Source of the DNA: Methanomassiliicoccaceae archaeon
GTDB taxonomy: Archaea; Thermoplasmatota; Thermoplasmata; Methanomassiliicoccales; Methanomethylophilaceae
Reading direction: 5' to 3'
Assembly (NCBI GenBank): GCA_003550345.1
Contig: PUJZ01000017.1
Span: 1 to 64,000 of the forward strand
Length of the DNA: 64,000 bases
This document shows, one piece after another, positions 1 to 9,292 of the stretch. Positions within the stretch are counted from its first letter, which is position 1; each line of letters opens with the position of its first letter. Made by a program: the position numbers and the translations under genes. Below the pieces are notes generated by a model, which saw nothing but the letters and a program-made list of their open reading frames with translations, was not told the origin of the DNA and ran no database searches.

Positions 1-988
1 GTCCCGGGGGCCCCGATATGAGGGCCCCCCGGACCTTTTCTTTCCAGGTCTTGAGGTCCTCCATCGTGGGCGGGTCGCGGTACAGTTCGTATGCGCGCTG
101 ATAGAGCCGCGAGCCCATGACTGCGGAATGGGCGTTCTGACAGGTGGAGAGCGCCATCCTCTTCGCTTCGTACCACTGGAACCCGTCATCGGCGAAGAGC
201 GCATCCTGCAAGGACGCCTTCCAGACGTGGATGTCGTACATCGTGGGAGGATGCCTTGCAAGTTCGATGGAGCGTCGGTAGAGCTCCGAGCGCAGGACCA
301 TGGCCTGGGCGGCGACGCAATGCGCGCCCATGGCCCTCCCGGCCCTGACGATCTGCTCCTTCTTCTCGGGGATGCTGCAGAAATACCTCTCCATGGGCAG
401 GCTGCCCGCCAGCAGGCCGGTAAGCAGGCCGATTGCCGAGCCGACGATCACGTCGTAGGGGTAGTGGACGCCGATGAGGACGCGGCCGACGGCGACGCCC
501 GCCGCGAGCACCAGGGCCAAGGGCGCCCAGCGGCGGGCCTTCATCAGCAGCACGCCCACGACGACGAAGGCGCCCTTGCTGTGGCCGGAAGGGAATGAGT
601 CCCCGATCGCGAGGGCATAGGCCGTCACCCCCTGGAGCTCCTCGAAGGGCCTCGGCCTGTCGAAGTGCTCCTTCATGCCGAAGACGACCAGGCTGCTGAC
701 CGTGAGCGCCACCAGGATCGCCAGCGAAAGGTCGCGCTTGCCTCCGAGCCACAGTATGATGCAGAGGGCGATGATGAAGGGCACCGAGCCTATGTCGGTG
801 AACAGCGCAACGGCAGAGCCGTTGCCGCTGATGTCCAGGACGCTGTTCACCGCGAAGAACAGCTCCTTGTCCATTGCGTTTATGCCCTGGATGCTGTAGA
901 GCAGCATGGCGGCGTAGATGAAGGCGATGGTGCCCACTAACAACCAGAGCCTGGTGCTTATCGAGGCCGATCGGTCCTGTCCCGCCAT
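1..988 (-). CDS. PAP2-superfamily phosphatase, multi-TM membrane protein (C-terminus runs off window)
   Basis: Reading from ATG at 988 gives MAGQDRSASISTRLWLLVGTIAFIYAAM...KEHFDRPRPFEE...GDSFPSGHSKGAFVV...GRVLIGVHYPYDVIVGSAIG, i.e. the KxxxxxxRP / PSGH / SRxxxxxHxxxD-type PAP2 signature. Not in the ORF track because it is open at the window edge. Confidence 0.85.
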   Translation of the reverse strand, partial: MAGQDRSASISTRLWLLVGTIAFIYAAMLLYSIQGINAMDKELFFAVNSVLDISGNGSAVALFTDIGSVPFIIALCIILWLGGKRDLSLAILVALTVSSLVVFGMKEHFDRPRPFEELQGVTAYALAIGDSFPSGHSKGAFVVVGVLLMKARRWAPLALVLAAGVAVGRVLIGVHYPYDVIVGSAIGLLTGLLAGSLPMERYFCSIPEKKEQIVRAGRAMGAHCVAAQAMVLRSELYRRSIELARHPPTMYDIHVWKASLQDALFADDGFQWYEAKRMALSTCQNAHSAVMGSRLYQRAYELYRDPPTMEDLKTWKEKVRGALISGPPG

Positions 989-1235
989 CGCTATGGTTGA
1001 TGTCAGTTCAGCGTTTAAACATTGTTACTTGACTATCATATGGAGTTAATCCGGCAGCGGAATTGTGCTGAATGGTCTGATGCATGTCGCACCGCAGACT
1101 ATGCGGGGCATCGGCAAATGCCAACGCTGCGCAGGGGCTTGAGCGGGCATTCGGGCGAACGTTCAATGACGTCCACGGATGTTCCCTTGAGACAACGATG
1201 ACGGAGGATTCGAACGGGTATTTTTTTCACCAGTG

Positions 1236-1871
1236 TCAATCCAGACCCTGTCGGTTCGGATGCAGCACCATGCAGTGCTGCCTCATCTCCAGGCCGTCCT
1301 CCTCGATGACCTCCACGGTTTCGAAGCCGTAATGGGTGTAGATGTCTGCTACACGGTCATCGTGGGACTCGAGCACCATGGGGAGTCCCCGGCGTGCGCA
1401 GTCCTCGATCACCGGTGTCATCAGCCTTCTGAATGCGCCGCTGCCCCGCAGCGAGGGGTCGACCGCCACCACCTTGATGTAATAGAAGTCGCCGTCGATG
1501 TGCCGGTAGGGCCATTTCAGGTCCATGACCCGGTCGTGTTTCTTGAGGTTCCTCCTTAAAGACCTGAAGTCCTCCTTGCTCAGGAGTCTGCGCAACAGCA
1601 GCACCAGCCTCAGGGTGTGGACCGTCCTCGTCATCGGCCGGATAGCCTTGCTGTGGTATCCTAGCACCACGGCCTTCGGGGAGCCGTCGAGCAGCTGCGC
1701 ATCCCCATGCTTGACGAACTCCTTTAGGTTGAGGAGAGAGGCCTTCAGCATCACCTCGTCCAGGTTGCTTACGTTGCCGATCACGGCCCTTATCAGCGGA
1801 TATTCGGAGAAACTGACGGCTATGACCCGGGCGAGCTCCTCCATGTCATCCTCCTTCAACGGTGTGGCCAT
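1236..1871 (-). CDS. GNAT-family N-acetyltransferase
   Basis: ORF 211 aa; VVAVDPSLRGSGAFRRLMTPVIEDCARRGLPMVLES...YTHYGFETVE resembles GNAT motif A/B. Confidence 0.75.
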   Translation of the reverse strand: MATPLKEDDMEELARVIAVSFSEYPLIRAVIGNVSNLDEVMLKASLLNLKEFVKHGDAQLLDGSPKAVVLGYHSKAIRPMTRTVHTLRLVLLLRRLLSKEDFRSLRRNLKKHDRVMDLKWPYRHIDGDFYYIKVVAVDPSLRGSGAFRRLMTPVIEDCARRGLPMVLESHDDRVADIYTHYGFETVEVIEEDGLEMRQHCMVLHPNRQGLD

Positions 1872-2085
1872 AGCGGTTCCGCCCTCGTAGCATATACCAT
1901 ATTTCCGTATAAAATAACACTTAGAACTTATTCCAGGAACGGCCTCTGGGATTTGGATCGGTTGCGAATAGTTTCCGGGTTCGGCGATGGGGCGCCAAGC
2001 AACGCAGCATGGTACCCTCCGTGCCCATAAACGGCCGATGACAGTCCCCGTCCGCGGTCAAGGACCTTATCGCTTGTGCCCTTTC

Positions 2086-2439
2086 TCAGTCTGGATCCTT
2101 GCTCTTTTCGAGCGACTTGGGGTCAACAATCCTCCCGACCGCCATGGAGAGCGGCCACACCACGGAGATGCCGTTGCCTGGCTTCTCCAGCTCCGCCGCC
2201 TCGCTTATCCTTATCAGAATATCCTTGCTCCTCTCCCTCGGGACAACCGTCAGCACCATCTCCTTCTCCGGCTCGATGAGCATCCCCATGAATATCATCC
2301 AATCATGGGTGCTGGTCCCCCGGCCGTGGAATATGGTGGACCCCTGGGCCCCCGCATCAATGGCCGCTTTTAGCGCGACTTCCGCCCATCCCTTCCTGAC
2401 CACGGTCAATATCATGTCCACGTTTTCCTCAATCAGCAT
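2086..2439 (-). CDS. P-II-like signalling protein
   Basis: 117 aa; DMILTVVRKGWAEVALKAAIDAGAQGSTIFHGRGTS...EKEMVLTVVPRERSKDILIRISEA resembles the PII fold/GRGT loop region. Confidence 0.7.
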   Translation of the reverse strand: MLIEENVDMILTVVRKGWAEVALKAAIDAGAQGSTIFHGRGTSTHDWMIFMGMLIEPEKEMVLTVVPRERSKDILIRISEAAELEKPGNGISVVWPLSMAVGRIVDPKSLEKSKDPD

Positions 2440-2480
2440 GTCCTCCCTCCGTTCCGGACAGATGTTGGTCTTGCGCCGAG

Positions 2481-2504
2481 GACAGTATCGTCTCCGATAC
2501 TATC
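2481..2504. promoter_or_regulatory. palindromic operator-like element upstream of the PII-like gene
   Basis: gacAGTATCGtctcCGATACTatc: perfect 7-bp inverted repeat, 9/10 including flanks, about 42-65 bp upstream of the start at 2439 (-). Confidence 0.45.
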
Positions 2505-2792
2505 TATGTTATCGTTCGGCAACATCGTTAATCCTGTGACCGAACCCATACGGGTTGGCACGCCGATCTATATTGATATCGTTGTCAAGGTCTCCAATTA
2601 ACACGCTACCAAGCCATTTGAGCCGTATGCGACGGACTTAACGCCCGCCCTAGGCCAACAGAGAATCCAAAGAAGCGGCAGGAGGCCATTGGATGTATGG
2701 TCAGGCACAACGGCTGCCGGTGCGTGAATTCTCCGGGAGGATGTGTTTCTGATCCAGGGACACCATATAAACGTATCCAGTGGATGGTGTTG

Positions 2793-2869
2793 TGGTGGAC
2801 CAAGCGGGATTTGAACCCGCGCCCTCCTGCTTGCAAAGCAGGCGATCTTCCGAGCTGATCTATTGGCCC
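2793..2869 (-). tRNA. tRNA-Ala (anticodon TGC), CCA encoded
   Basis: Reverse complement GGGCCAATAGATCAGCTCGGAAGATCGCCTGCTTTGCAAGCAGG...GCGGGTTCAAATCCCGCTTGGTCCACCA; acceptor, anticodon loop TTTGCAA and T-arm all fold. Confidence 0.95.
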
Positions 2870-2884
2870 TTTCAGGCGTCCAAA

Positions 2885-2912
2885 CCTGAGATACAATATA
2901 TAGGTTTCGAGT
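2885..2912 (-). promoter_or_regulatory. TATA/BRE promoter for tRNA-Ala
   Basis: Minus strand reads CTCGAAACCTATATATTG, a BRE (CGAAA) followed by an A/T-rich TATA box, just upstream of the tRNA 5' end. Confidence 0.5.
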
Positions 2913-2992
2913 TGGCCGGGCGCGGGGGAATGTCGGGATGACGAAGGGTTAATATACCGTGTCATGTGTTAGCACGTATCACGAGGGATCAT

Positions 2993-3784
2993 ATGTTCGG
3001 CAAGCAGATCCGCATGGAGAGGATAATCGACCGTAACTCGGGCAACGCGGTGATAATACCGGTGGACCACGGGATGTCGGTAGGGCCGATAGAGGGCCTG
3101 AAGGACATGCGCCGCACCATCGACGGGATATCCCGCGGTGGCGCGACGGCGGTGGTCATGCACAAAGGCATAGTCCCATACGGCCATCGCAGCAGCGGCC
3201 ACGACATCGGCCTGATACTCCATCTCTCCGCATCCACCAACATGGGCACCACATCCGACGAGAAGGTGCTGGTCGCCAGCGTGGAGGAGGGAATCAAGCT
3301 GGGAGCGGACGCGGTGTCCGTGCATCTGAACATCGGCTCGGACACCGAGCCGTCGATGCTGCACGACATCGGCGGCGTCTCCCGCAAATGCATGGAATGG
3401 GGCATGCCCCTGCTGGCCATGGCCTACCCCCGCGGCCCGGGCATCAAGGACCCGTTCGACGTGGACCTGGTGAAGCACTGCGCCCGGGTGGCGGTGGAGC
3501 TCGGCGCCGACCTGGTGAAGACCAACTACACCGGCGACCCTGACAGCTTCCGCGAGGTGGTGGAGGGGGCGATGGCGCCGGTGGTGATCGCCGGCGGCCC
3601 GAAAATCGCCTCCGACAAGGAGCTGCTCACCATCGTGAGGGAGTCCCTGGACGCTGGCGGCAAGGGGGTCTCCATCGGCCGCAACGTGTTCCAGCACCGC
3701 AACGTTGAAGGCATGACCAAGGCCATATCCAGCCTGGTGCTCCACGGTGCGGACGTGGATGACGCCATGAAGCTGCTGAAGTGA
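2993..3784 (+). CDS. 2-amino-3,7-dideoxy-D-threo-hept-6-ulosonate (ADH) synthase, archaeal shikimate pathway
   Basis: FBA-like: MFGKQIRMERIIDRNSGNAVIIPVDHGMSVGPIEGLKDM...PLLAMAYPRG...VIAGGPK...GGKGVSIGRNVFQH. First gene of an aro operon. Confidence 0.92.
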   Translation: MFGKQIRMERIIDRNSGNAVIIPVDHGMSVGPIEGLKDMRRTIDGISRGGATAVVMHKGIVPYGHRSSGHDIGLILHLSASTNMGTTSDEKVLVASVEEGIKLGADAVSVHLNIGSDTEPSMLHDIGGVSRKCMEWGMPLLAMAYPRGPGIKDPFDVDLVKHCARVAVELGADLVKTNYTGDPDSFREVVEGAMAPVVIAGGPKIASDKELLTIVRESLDAGGKGVSIGRNVFQHRNVEGMTKAISSLVLHGADVDDAMKLLK

Positions 3785-4803
3785 TTATCATGGGACGCAT
3801 ATGGGCGCGGGCGGACCTTCCCGATTCCGCCGATGAGAGGAAGAGCCTGGTCACCGGCGCGTTGGAGAGGGGCATCGAGGACATCGTGGTCCGCAAAGGC
3901 GATGAGTCCATGGAGGGCCTGGGAAGGATGACCCTTCATTTCCGGGACGGTGAGAGTATCGATTCCCCTTGGGGCGAGCTGCGCATCGTCTCCGTCGACG
4001 ACCCTGAGAGCATGTCCGAGCTCATGGCCTCGGCGGGGGAGGGGTCCTTCGTGGTCAGCACCAGCGACTGGAAGGTCATACCTCTGGAGAACCTCGTAGC
4101 CGCGTTCCAGGGCAGCGGCTCGCGGCTGCTCGCCACCGCCGACAGCCTCGGCGAGGCGCGGCTCTTCCTGCAGACCCTCGAAGGCGGGGTCGATGCGGTG
4201 CTGCTGCCGCCGGAGGTTTGGAACGACGACGGCATCATCAGCCTCCTGCAGGAGGAGGGCTCGGTGGAGCTGCAGGCCGTCACCGTCAAGGAGGTGAGGA
4301 AGCTGCCCCTGGCGGACCGCGTCTGCGTCGACACCTGCAACATCATGGTGCCGGGGGAGGGCATGCTCATCGGCTCGCAGTCGGCGTGCATGCTGCTCGT
4401 GCAGTCGGAGAGCGAGGAGAGCGGTTACGTGGCATCGCGTCCGTTCCGCGTCAACGCCGGGGCGGTGCACGCCTACGTGATGACGCCGGGAGGGAAGACC
4501 AGGTACCTGTCGGAGCTCAAGAGCGGCGACGAGGTCCTCGTGGTCGGTTCCGACGGCGCCGCCCGACGCTCTGTGGTAGGTCGCTGCAAGACCGAGAGCA
4601 GGCCGATGCTGCTGCTGGAGCTGGAGCATGGGGGGAGGCGCTTCAGCTCCGTAGTCCAGAACGCCGAGACCGTCAGGCTGATCGGCCCGGACGGCTCCAT
4701 ATCGGTGAGCGATATAAAGGCGGGGGACAAGGTCCTCGCGGCGGTGTCGGAGGGCGGAAGGCATTTCGGCATGAGCGTCGATGAGACCATCAGGGAGACA
4801 TGA
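3781..4803 (+). CDS. 3-dehydroquinate synthase II (archaeal AroB')
   Basis: 340 aa; VDTCNIMVPGEGMLIGSQSACMLLVQSESEESGYVASRPFRVNAGAVHAYVMTPGGKTRYLSELKSGDEVLVV is typical of DHQS-II; ATGA-type overlap with neighbours. Confidence 0.92.
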   Translation: MIIMGRIWARADLPDSADERKSLVTGALERGIEDIVVRKGDESMEGLGRMTLHFRDGESIDSPWGELRIVSVDDPESMSELMASAGEGSFVVSTSDWKVIPLENLVAAFQGSGSRLLATADSLGEARLFLQTLEGGVDAVLLPPEVWNDDGIISLLQEEGSVELQAVTVKEVRKLPLADRVCVDTCNIMVPGEGMLIGSQSACMLLVQSESEESGYVASRPFRVNAGAVHAYVMTPGGKTRYLSELKSGDEVLVVGSDGAARRSVVGRCKTESRPMLLLELEHGGRRFSSVVQNAETVRLIGPDGSISVSDIKAGDKVLAAVSEGGRHFGMSVDETIRET

Positions 4804-6143
4804 CCCGTATCTGCCTATCAGTGGGCCGCGTCGAGGACCTGCAGTCCGACGCGATGCAATCGGCGGACATGGCCGAGCTGAGGCTGGACATGACCGGATG
4901 GCCGCTGGATCCCCTTCCCGAAAAGCCCTTCATCGCCACCCTGGGCGGGCTTGAGGGCCAGAGCAGGGCGGAGGCGGCCGAGTGGGCGCTCTCCGCGGGG
5001 GCGGAGCTGATCGATGTCGGCGATGGCGACGACGCCATAGACGAGGGCAGGAAGATGGCCTCCCATCACGACTGGGAGCGCACGCCCTCATGGGAGGAGA
5101 TCCTCCGTTTGCTGGGCGGGATGCGCGGCGGGCTGCGCAAAGGCGCGTTCATGGTCAATTCCCTCCGGGACCTGGTGAACATCAAGCAGGCGGCCGACCT
5201 GATCGCCGGAAGGCATGTGATGCTGGGCATGGGCGAGCTGGGCGTGATCACCCGGATAAGGTCCCAGCTCTTGGGCAACGAGTTCACTTACGCCCATGGC
5301 GGCAAGGCCACCGCTCCGGGGCAGCTCTCGGCGCAGGAGATGAGGAGGCTGGGAGGAGACGCATTGCTGCTGGGGATAGTGGGCAGGCCGCTTGGCCACA
5401 GCTCCTCGCCGGCGATGCACCGCGCCGCTATGGACGCAACGGGACTGGCCGGCAGATACCTGCGTCTCGACGTCCCCGACCTCGACGGTCTGGCGGCCTT
5501 CATGAAGTTCTACGACGTCCGCGGCCTCAACGTCACCATACCGTACAAGGTGGAGGCCTTGGCGCACCTGGACGCCCTGGACGCGTCCGCCGCCGCCGTG
5601 GGGGCCGTCAACACCATAAGCAATGAGGACGGCAGGCTGGTGGGCTACAACACCGATGTGCTGGGAGTGAAGGAGGCCCTGTCCGAGGCGGGCCTCGTCA
5701 TCGAGGGGTCGGAAGCCCTGGTGCTGGGGGCCGGAGGCGCCGCCATGGCCTGCTGCCACGCCCTCCTCTCCGAAGGTTGCGGAGTGACGGTGAGCAACCG
5801 GGACATGTCGAAGGCGGAGGCCCTGGCGCAGCGCTTCGGCTGCTCCGCGGCGGGCGTTCCCCGGAGCCTCGAACGCTTCGACCTCATTGTCAACTGCACC
5901 CCTCTGGGCATGGAGGGCTACCCCTCGCTCGCCCCGTTGGAGGTGGAACTCATCGGAGAGGGTCACACGGTGTTCGACATGGTCTACCGCCCCCGGGAGA
6001 CGCCCCTCATCCGCGAGGCCTCCGCCCGGGGTGCGAGGACGATAGAGGGGGCGGAGATGCTGCTCCATCAGGCCATGGCCTCGTTCCGCATTTGGACTGG
6101 TTTGGATGCTCCCAAGCGCGTGATGATGGAGGCGATCCTATGA
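4800..6143 (+). CDS. bifunctional 3-dehydroquinate dehydratase (type I) / shikimate dehydrogenase
   Basis: N-terminal ELRLDM...SHHDWERTP...RKGAFMVNSLRDL...GMGELGVITRI...APGQ (AroD-like) followed by LLGIVGRPLGHSSSPAMHRAAM...LNVTIPYK...VLGAGGAAMACCHAL (AroE). Confidence 0.9.
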   Translation: MTRICLSVGRVEDLQSDAMQSADMAELRLDMTGWPLDPLPEKPFIATLGGLEGQSRAEAAEWALSAGAELIDVGDGDDAIDEGRKMASHHDWERTPSWEEILRLLGGMRGGLRKGAFMVNSLRDLVNIKQAADLIAGRHVMLGMGELGVITRIRSQLLGNEFTYAHGGKATAPGQLSAQEMRRLGGDALLLGIVGRPLGHSSSPAMHRAAMDATGLAGRYLRLDVPDLDGLAAFMKFYDVRGLNVTIPYKVEALAHLDALDASAAAVGAVNTISNEDGRLVGYNTDVLGVKEALSEAGLVIEGSEALVLGAGGAAMACCHALLSEGCGVTVSNRDMSKAEALAQRFGCSAAGVPRSLERFDLIVNCTPLGMEGYPSLAPLEVELIGEGHTVFDMVYRPRETPLIREASARGARTIEGAEMLLHQAMASFRIWTGLDAPKRVMMEAIL

Positions 6144-6973
6144 GCGGTTGGGGGGAGTCGTTCGGCGCTGTAACGGTGGTCAACGCCATACCTTGCGGCA
6201 AAGGGGCGACGCTGGGCATAGACCTGAGGACACTGGCCGAGTTCGAGCCCGGAGGGGACGCCCTCAGCATAGAGGTCGAAGGCGGCGACAGGACCGATGA
6301 CAGGCTGGGTAGGATATGCGCCAAAAGGATGCACGAGGCCTTGGGCATCCCCTGCGTCGGCAGGCTGAGGATATGGTCGGAGATACCGGTCTCACGGGGT
6401 CTGAAGAGCTCCAGCTCCGCCGCCAACGCCGTATGCCTGGCGGTGAACAACGCCCACGGCGGGAGGATGGATGAGCTGGAGGCCCTGAAGATAGGCTGCC
6501 GGAGCTCCATCGACGCCGGCGTCTCGGTCACCGGGGCGTTCGACGACGCCTGCGGATGCCACTTCGGCGGCCTGGTGGTCACCGACAATGCGAGGATGCA
6601 CATAGAGGCCATGGTGCCCAGCGTCGGCGAGCATTCGGTGCTGCTGCATGTGCCCGAGGAGCGGATAGAGAAGAGGGCGCTGGACTTGCCGGCCTTCCGC
6701 CGGAGGAGGGGCGACTTCGAGGATCTGATCGAGCGCAGCGCCGCCGACCCTTTCGGCACCATGTCCGAGAACGGCAGGCTGGTGGCCGAGATAGTGGGGG
6801 CGGACGACGGCCTCGCCCGCCGGGCGCTGGAGAAGGGCGCGGCGGCGGCGGGCATGAGCGGCACCGGCCCGGCGGTGGCCGTCATCGCCGATGAGGACCT
6901 CTGCAAGGAGCTGATACTGGAGCAGGGGAAGGGGCGTTTCATCCTCAGCCGTCTCAGGGGTGTGAGCGAATGA
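6140..6973 (+). CDS. shikimate kinase, archaeal GHMP-kinase type
   Basis: Internal ATG at 6140 (ORF track start is spurious): MSGWGESFGAVTVVNAIPCGKGATLGIDL...EIPVSRGLKSSSSAANAVCLAV...AAAGMSGTGPAVAVI. Confidence 0.9.
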   Translation: MSGWGESFGAVTVVNAIPCGKGATLGIDLRTLAEFEPGGDALSIEVEGGDRTDDRLGRICAKRMHEALGIPCVGRLRIWSEIPVSRGLKSSSSAANAVCLAVNNAHGGRMDELEALKIGCRSSIDAGVSVTGAFDDACGCHFGGLVVTDNARMHIEAMVPSVGEHSVLLHVPEERIEKRALDLPAFRRRRGDFEDLIERSAADPFGTMSENGRLVAEIVGADDGLARRALEKGAAAAGMSGTGPAVAVIADEDLCKELILEQGKGRFILSRLRGVSE

Positions 6974-8235
6974 GGGTCCGCCGCAGCGACCTGAAAGGCC
7001 AGGTCCGCGCTCCGCCGTCGAAGAGTCACACCCATCGCGCCGTTTTCATGGCCGCGATGGCCGACGGGCGCTCCGTCATAAGCGACCCTCTGCTCTCCGC
7101 CGACACCATGGCCTCCTGCCGCGCCATGCGTCATATGGGCGCCGAGGTTGAATGCGGCGATTCCTCCATCACGATCGTGGGCGGCCTCGAATGCCGCGGG
7201 GGGGAGATCGACGTGGGCAACTCGGGCACCACCCTCAGGCTGCTGGCGGGAACGGCCTCGCTCTTCCCCTGCCCCACGGTGATCGACGGTGACGAATCCC
7301 TGCGCAGCAGGCCCATGGGACCGTTGCTGGACTGCTTAGATTCCATGGGAGCGCGCTGTACCTCGAGGGGCGGCAAACCCCCGGTCACGGTGGAGGGCCC
7401 CTTGACAGGCCGCAGGGCATCAATAAGGGGCGATGTGAGCTCGCAGTACATCAGCTCCCTGCTGATGGCCGGCGGCCTCAGGGAAGGGGGGATGAGGGTG
7501 GAGGTGACCGGCAGGCTGGCCTCGCGCCCTTACGTGGACATCACCGTGGACCTGATGCGCCGCTTCGGGAGCCTGGTGGCAGAGACGGAAGGAGGTTACG
7601 AGGCCGAGGGCGTAGGCTACTCCCCCTGCGACTACCGCGTACCTGGAGACTTCTCCTCCGCGGCCTTCCCCCTGGTGGCCGGGGCGCTCTGCGGGGACGT
7701 GGCCGTCTACGGCCTGGACCTCGAGGACCTGCAGGGGGACAAGGCGATACTGGACATCCTGCGGGCCTTCGGTGCCGAAGTCGAGGCGGACGGAGGCCGG
7801 GCCAGATCGAGCGCATCGAAGCTGCGGGGGGCCAGGGTCGACATGGGCGATGTGCCTGACCTCTTCCCCGCGGTCGCGGTCCTCGCCGCCAACGCCGAAG
7901 GCGAGAGCAGGCTCCACAACGCCCGGCAGCTGAGATTCAAGGAGAGCGACAGGATCGCCACCACCGTGGCCATGCTGAGATCGATGGGAGCGGACATCGA
8001 GGCCGCCGAGGACGGCTGCGTGGTCCGCGGAGGCAGGCGCCTGCGCGGCGCCAAGGTGGAGACGCATGGTGACCACCGCATAATGATGGCCGCTTTCGTG
8101 GCCGGACTCTCCGCCGATGGGGTCACCGAGATCGACGCCAAGGGCGAGCATCAGGTCTCCTACCCCATGTTCCTTAATCAGATGAGGTCCATAGGTGCGG
8201 TGTTCGAGGAGGATGACGATGAACAGCATGGGTGA
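6970..8235 (+). CDS. aroA: 3-phosphoshikimate 1-carboxyvinyltransferase (EPSP synthase)
   Basis: PPSKSHTHRAVFMAAMADG...VGNSGTTLRLLAGTASL...SSQYISSLLMAG...RQLRFKESDRIATTVAMLRSMGADIE...DHRIMMAAFVAGL. Confidence 0.96.
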   Translation: MRVRRSDLKGQVRAPPSKSHTHRAVFMAAMADGRSVISDPLLSADTMASCRAMRHMGAEVECGDSSITIVGGLECRGGEIDVGNSGTTLRLLAGTASLFPCPTVIDGDESLRSRPMGPLLDCLDSMGARCTSRGGKPPVTVEGPLTGRRASIRGDVSSQYISSLLMAGGLREGGMRVEVTGRLASRPYVDITVDLMRRFGSLVAETEGGYEAEGVGYSPCDYRVPGDFSSAAFPLVAGALCGDVAVYGLDLEDLQGDKAILDILRAFGAEVEADGGRARSSASKLRGARVDMGDVPDLFPAVAVLAANAEGESRLHNARQLRFKESDRIATTVAMLRSMGADIEAAEDGCVVRGGRRLRGAKVETHGDHRIMMAAFVAGLSADGVTEIDAKGEHQVSYPMFLNQMRSIGAVFEEDDDEQHG

Positions 8236-9292
8236 GAAGGTGCGCGTCACCTTGTGGGGGAGCAGCCACGGACCGTATGTGGGCTGCGTGCTCCAAGGGC
8301 TGCGGGGCGGTCTGGGCCTCGACGACAAGGCCATCGCCGCGGAGATGGCCCTGCGCCGGCCCAGCGCGGGGATCGGAACGGAGCGGAGGGAGGCGGATGA
8401 GGTCATCATCGCCTCCGGCGAGACGGGGGGGTTCAGCAACGGCGACCCCATATCCATAATGATAGCCAACAAGGACATCAGGAGCGGCGATTACCATCAG
8501 TTCCGCAGCCGCCCCCGCCCCGGCCATGCCGACCTCACCGCCCTGCTGCGCAACCCGCATCATGATGTCAGGGGAGGGGGCATGTTCTCGGGGAGGATGA
8601 CGGCCCCGTTGGTGGCCGCGGGGGCCATATGCGGCCTGGCTTTGAAGGAGGAGGGCGTCGAGGTCGCTGGGTTCACGCGCGCCATCGGAGGCGTGGAGGA
8701 CCCGGAGCCGCGGTCGTTGGCGGAGGCGCGCGCGTCGCGGAGGCACCCCACCCGGGCCTGCGACGAATCCTTGGACTTCGCATTCATGGAGGCGGTGAAG
8801 GCACGGTCGGAGGAGGGTGACAGCCTGGGGGGCGTGGTGGAGTGCCGCATCGAAGGGCTGCCCGCCGGCGTGGGCGAGCCTTGGTTCGACAGCTTCGACG
8901 GATGTCTCGCCAAGGCGATGTTCTCCATACCGGCGATGCGCGCCTTCGAGATCGGCGAAGGCATAGAGTCATCGCGCATCAGCGGTTCGCAGAACAACGA
9001 CCCCTTCGTCTTCCAGGACGGTCAGCTGCTCACCGCCACCAACCGCCATGGCGGCGTGCTCGGCGGGATAAGCAGCGGGATGCCGTTGGCCTTCCGCTGC
9101 TTCTTCAAGCCCACCCCGTCGATATCGGTCACGCAGAGAACGGTCGACCTGGAGACCCTTGACAATGTGGAGATCTCCATCGGAGGTAGGCACGACCCCT
9201 GCATAGTGCCCCGGGCGGTGGCGGTGGTGGAGGCCATGGCGAGGATCGTCGCCTTGGACATGCTGGAAAGAGGTGGATTCATTGGAGATTGA
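8219..9292 (+). CDS. aroC: chorismate synthase
   Basis: MGEKVRVTLWGSSHGPYVGCVLQGLRGGL...SGETGGFSNGDPISIMIANKD...RPRPGHADL...GGVLGGISSGMPLAFRCFFKPTPSI. GAGGAGG ribosome-binding site 6 nt upstream of ATG 8219. Confidence 0.95.
   Translation: MNSMGEKVRVTLWGSSHGPYVGCVLQGLRGGLGLDDKAIAAEMALRRPSAGIGTERREADEVIIASGETGGFSNGDPISIMIANKDIRSGDYHQFRSRPRPGHADLTALLRNPHHDVRGGGMFSGRMTAPLVAAGAICGLALKEEGVEVAGFTRAIGGVEDPEPRSLAEARASRRHPTRACDESLDFAFMEAVKARSEEGDSLGGVVECRIEGLPAGVGEPWFDSFDGCLAKAMFSIPAMRAFEIGEGIESSRISGSQNNDPFVFQDGQLLTATNRHGGVLGGISSGMPLAFRCFFKPTPSISVTQRTVDLETLDNVEISIGGRHDPCIVPRAVAVVEAMARIVALDMLERGGFIGD

Noticed and set aside
1084-1332. 82-aa ORF in the 1.0-1.3 kb intergenic region
   Set aside because: No recognisable motif, overlaps the 3' end of the GNAT gene, unlikely to be coding.
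2606-2965. 119-aa minus-strand ORF
   Set aside because: Spans the tRNA-Ala gene; spurious.
3526-4764. 412-aa minus-strand ORF opposite the DHQS-II gene
   Set aside because: Shadow ORF; no recognisable domain, overlaps well-supported aro genes.
5130-5180. Apparent loss of the Schiff-base Lys in the AroD domain (VNSL aligned to VKIA)
   Set aside because: Re-alignment anchoring on MxNSxxDxxNI shows the Lys is retained (RKGAFMVNSLRDLVNI) with exact spacing to GMGE; only the Arg/Glu changes were kept as a finding.
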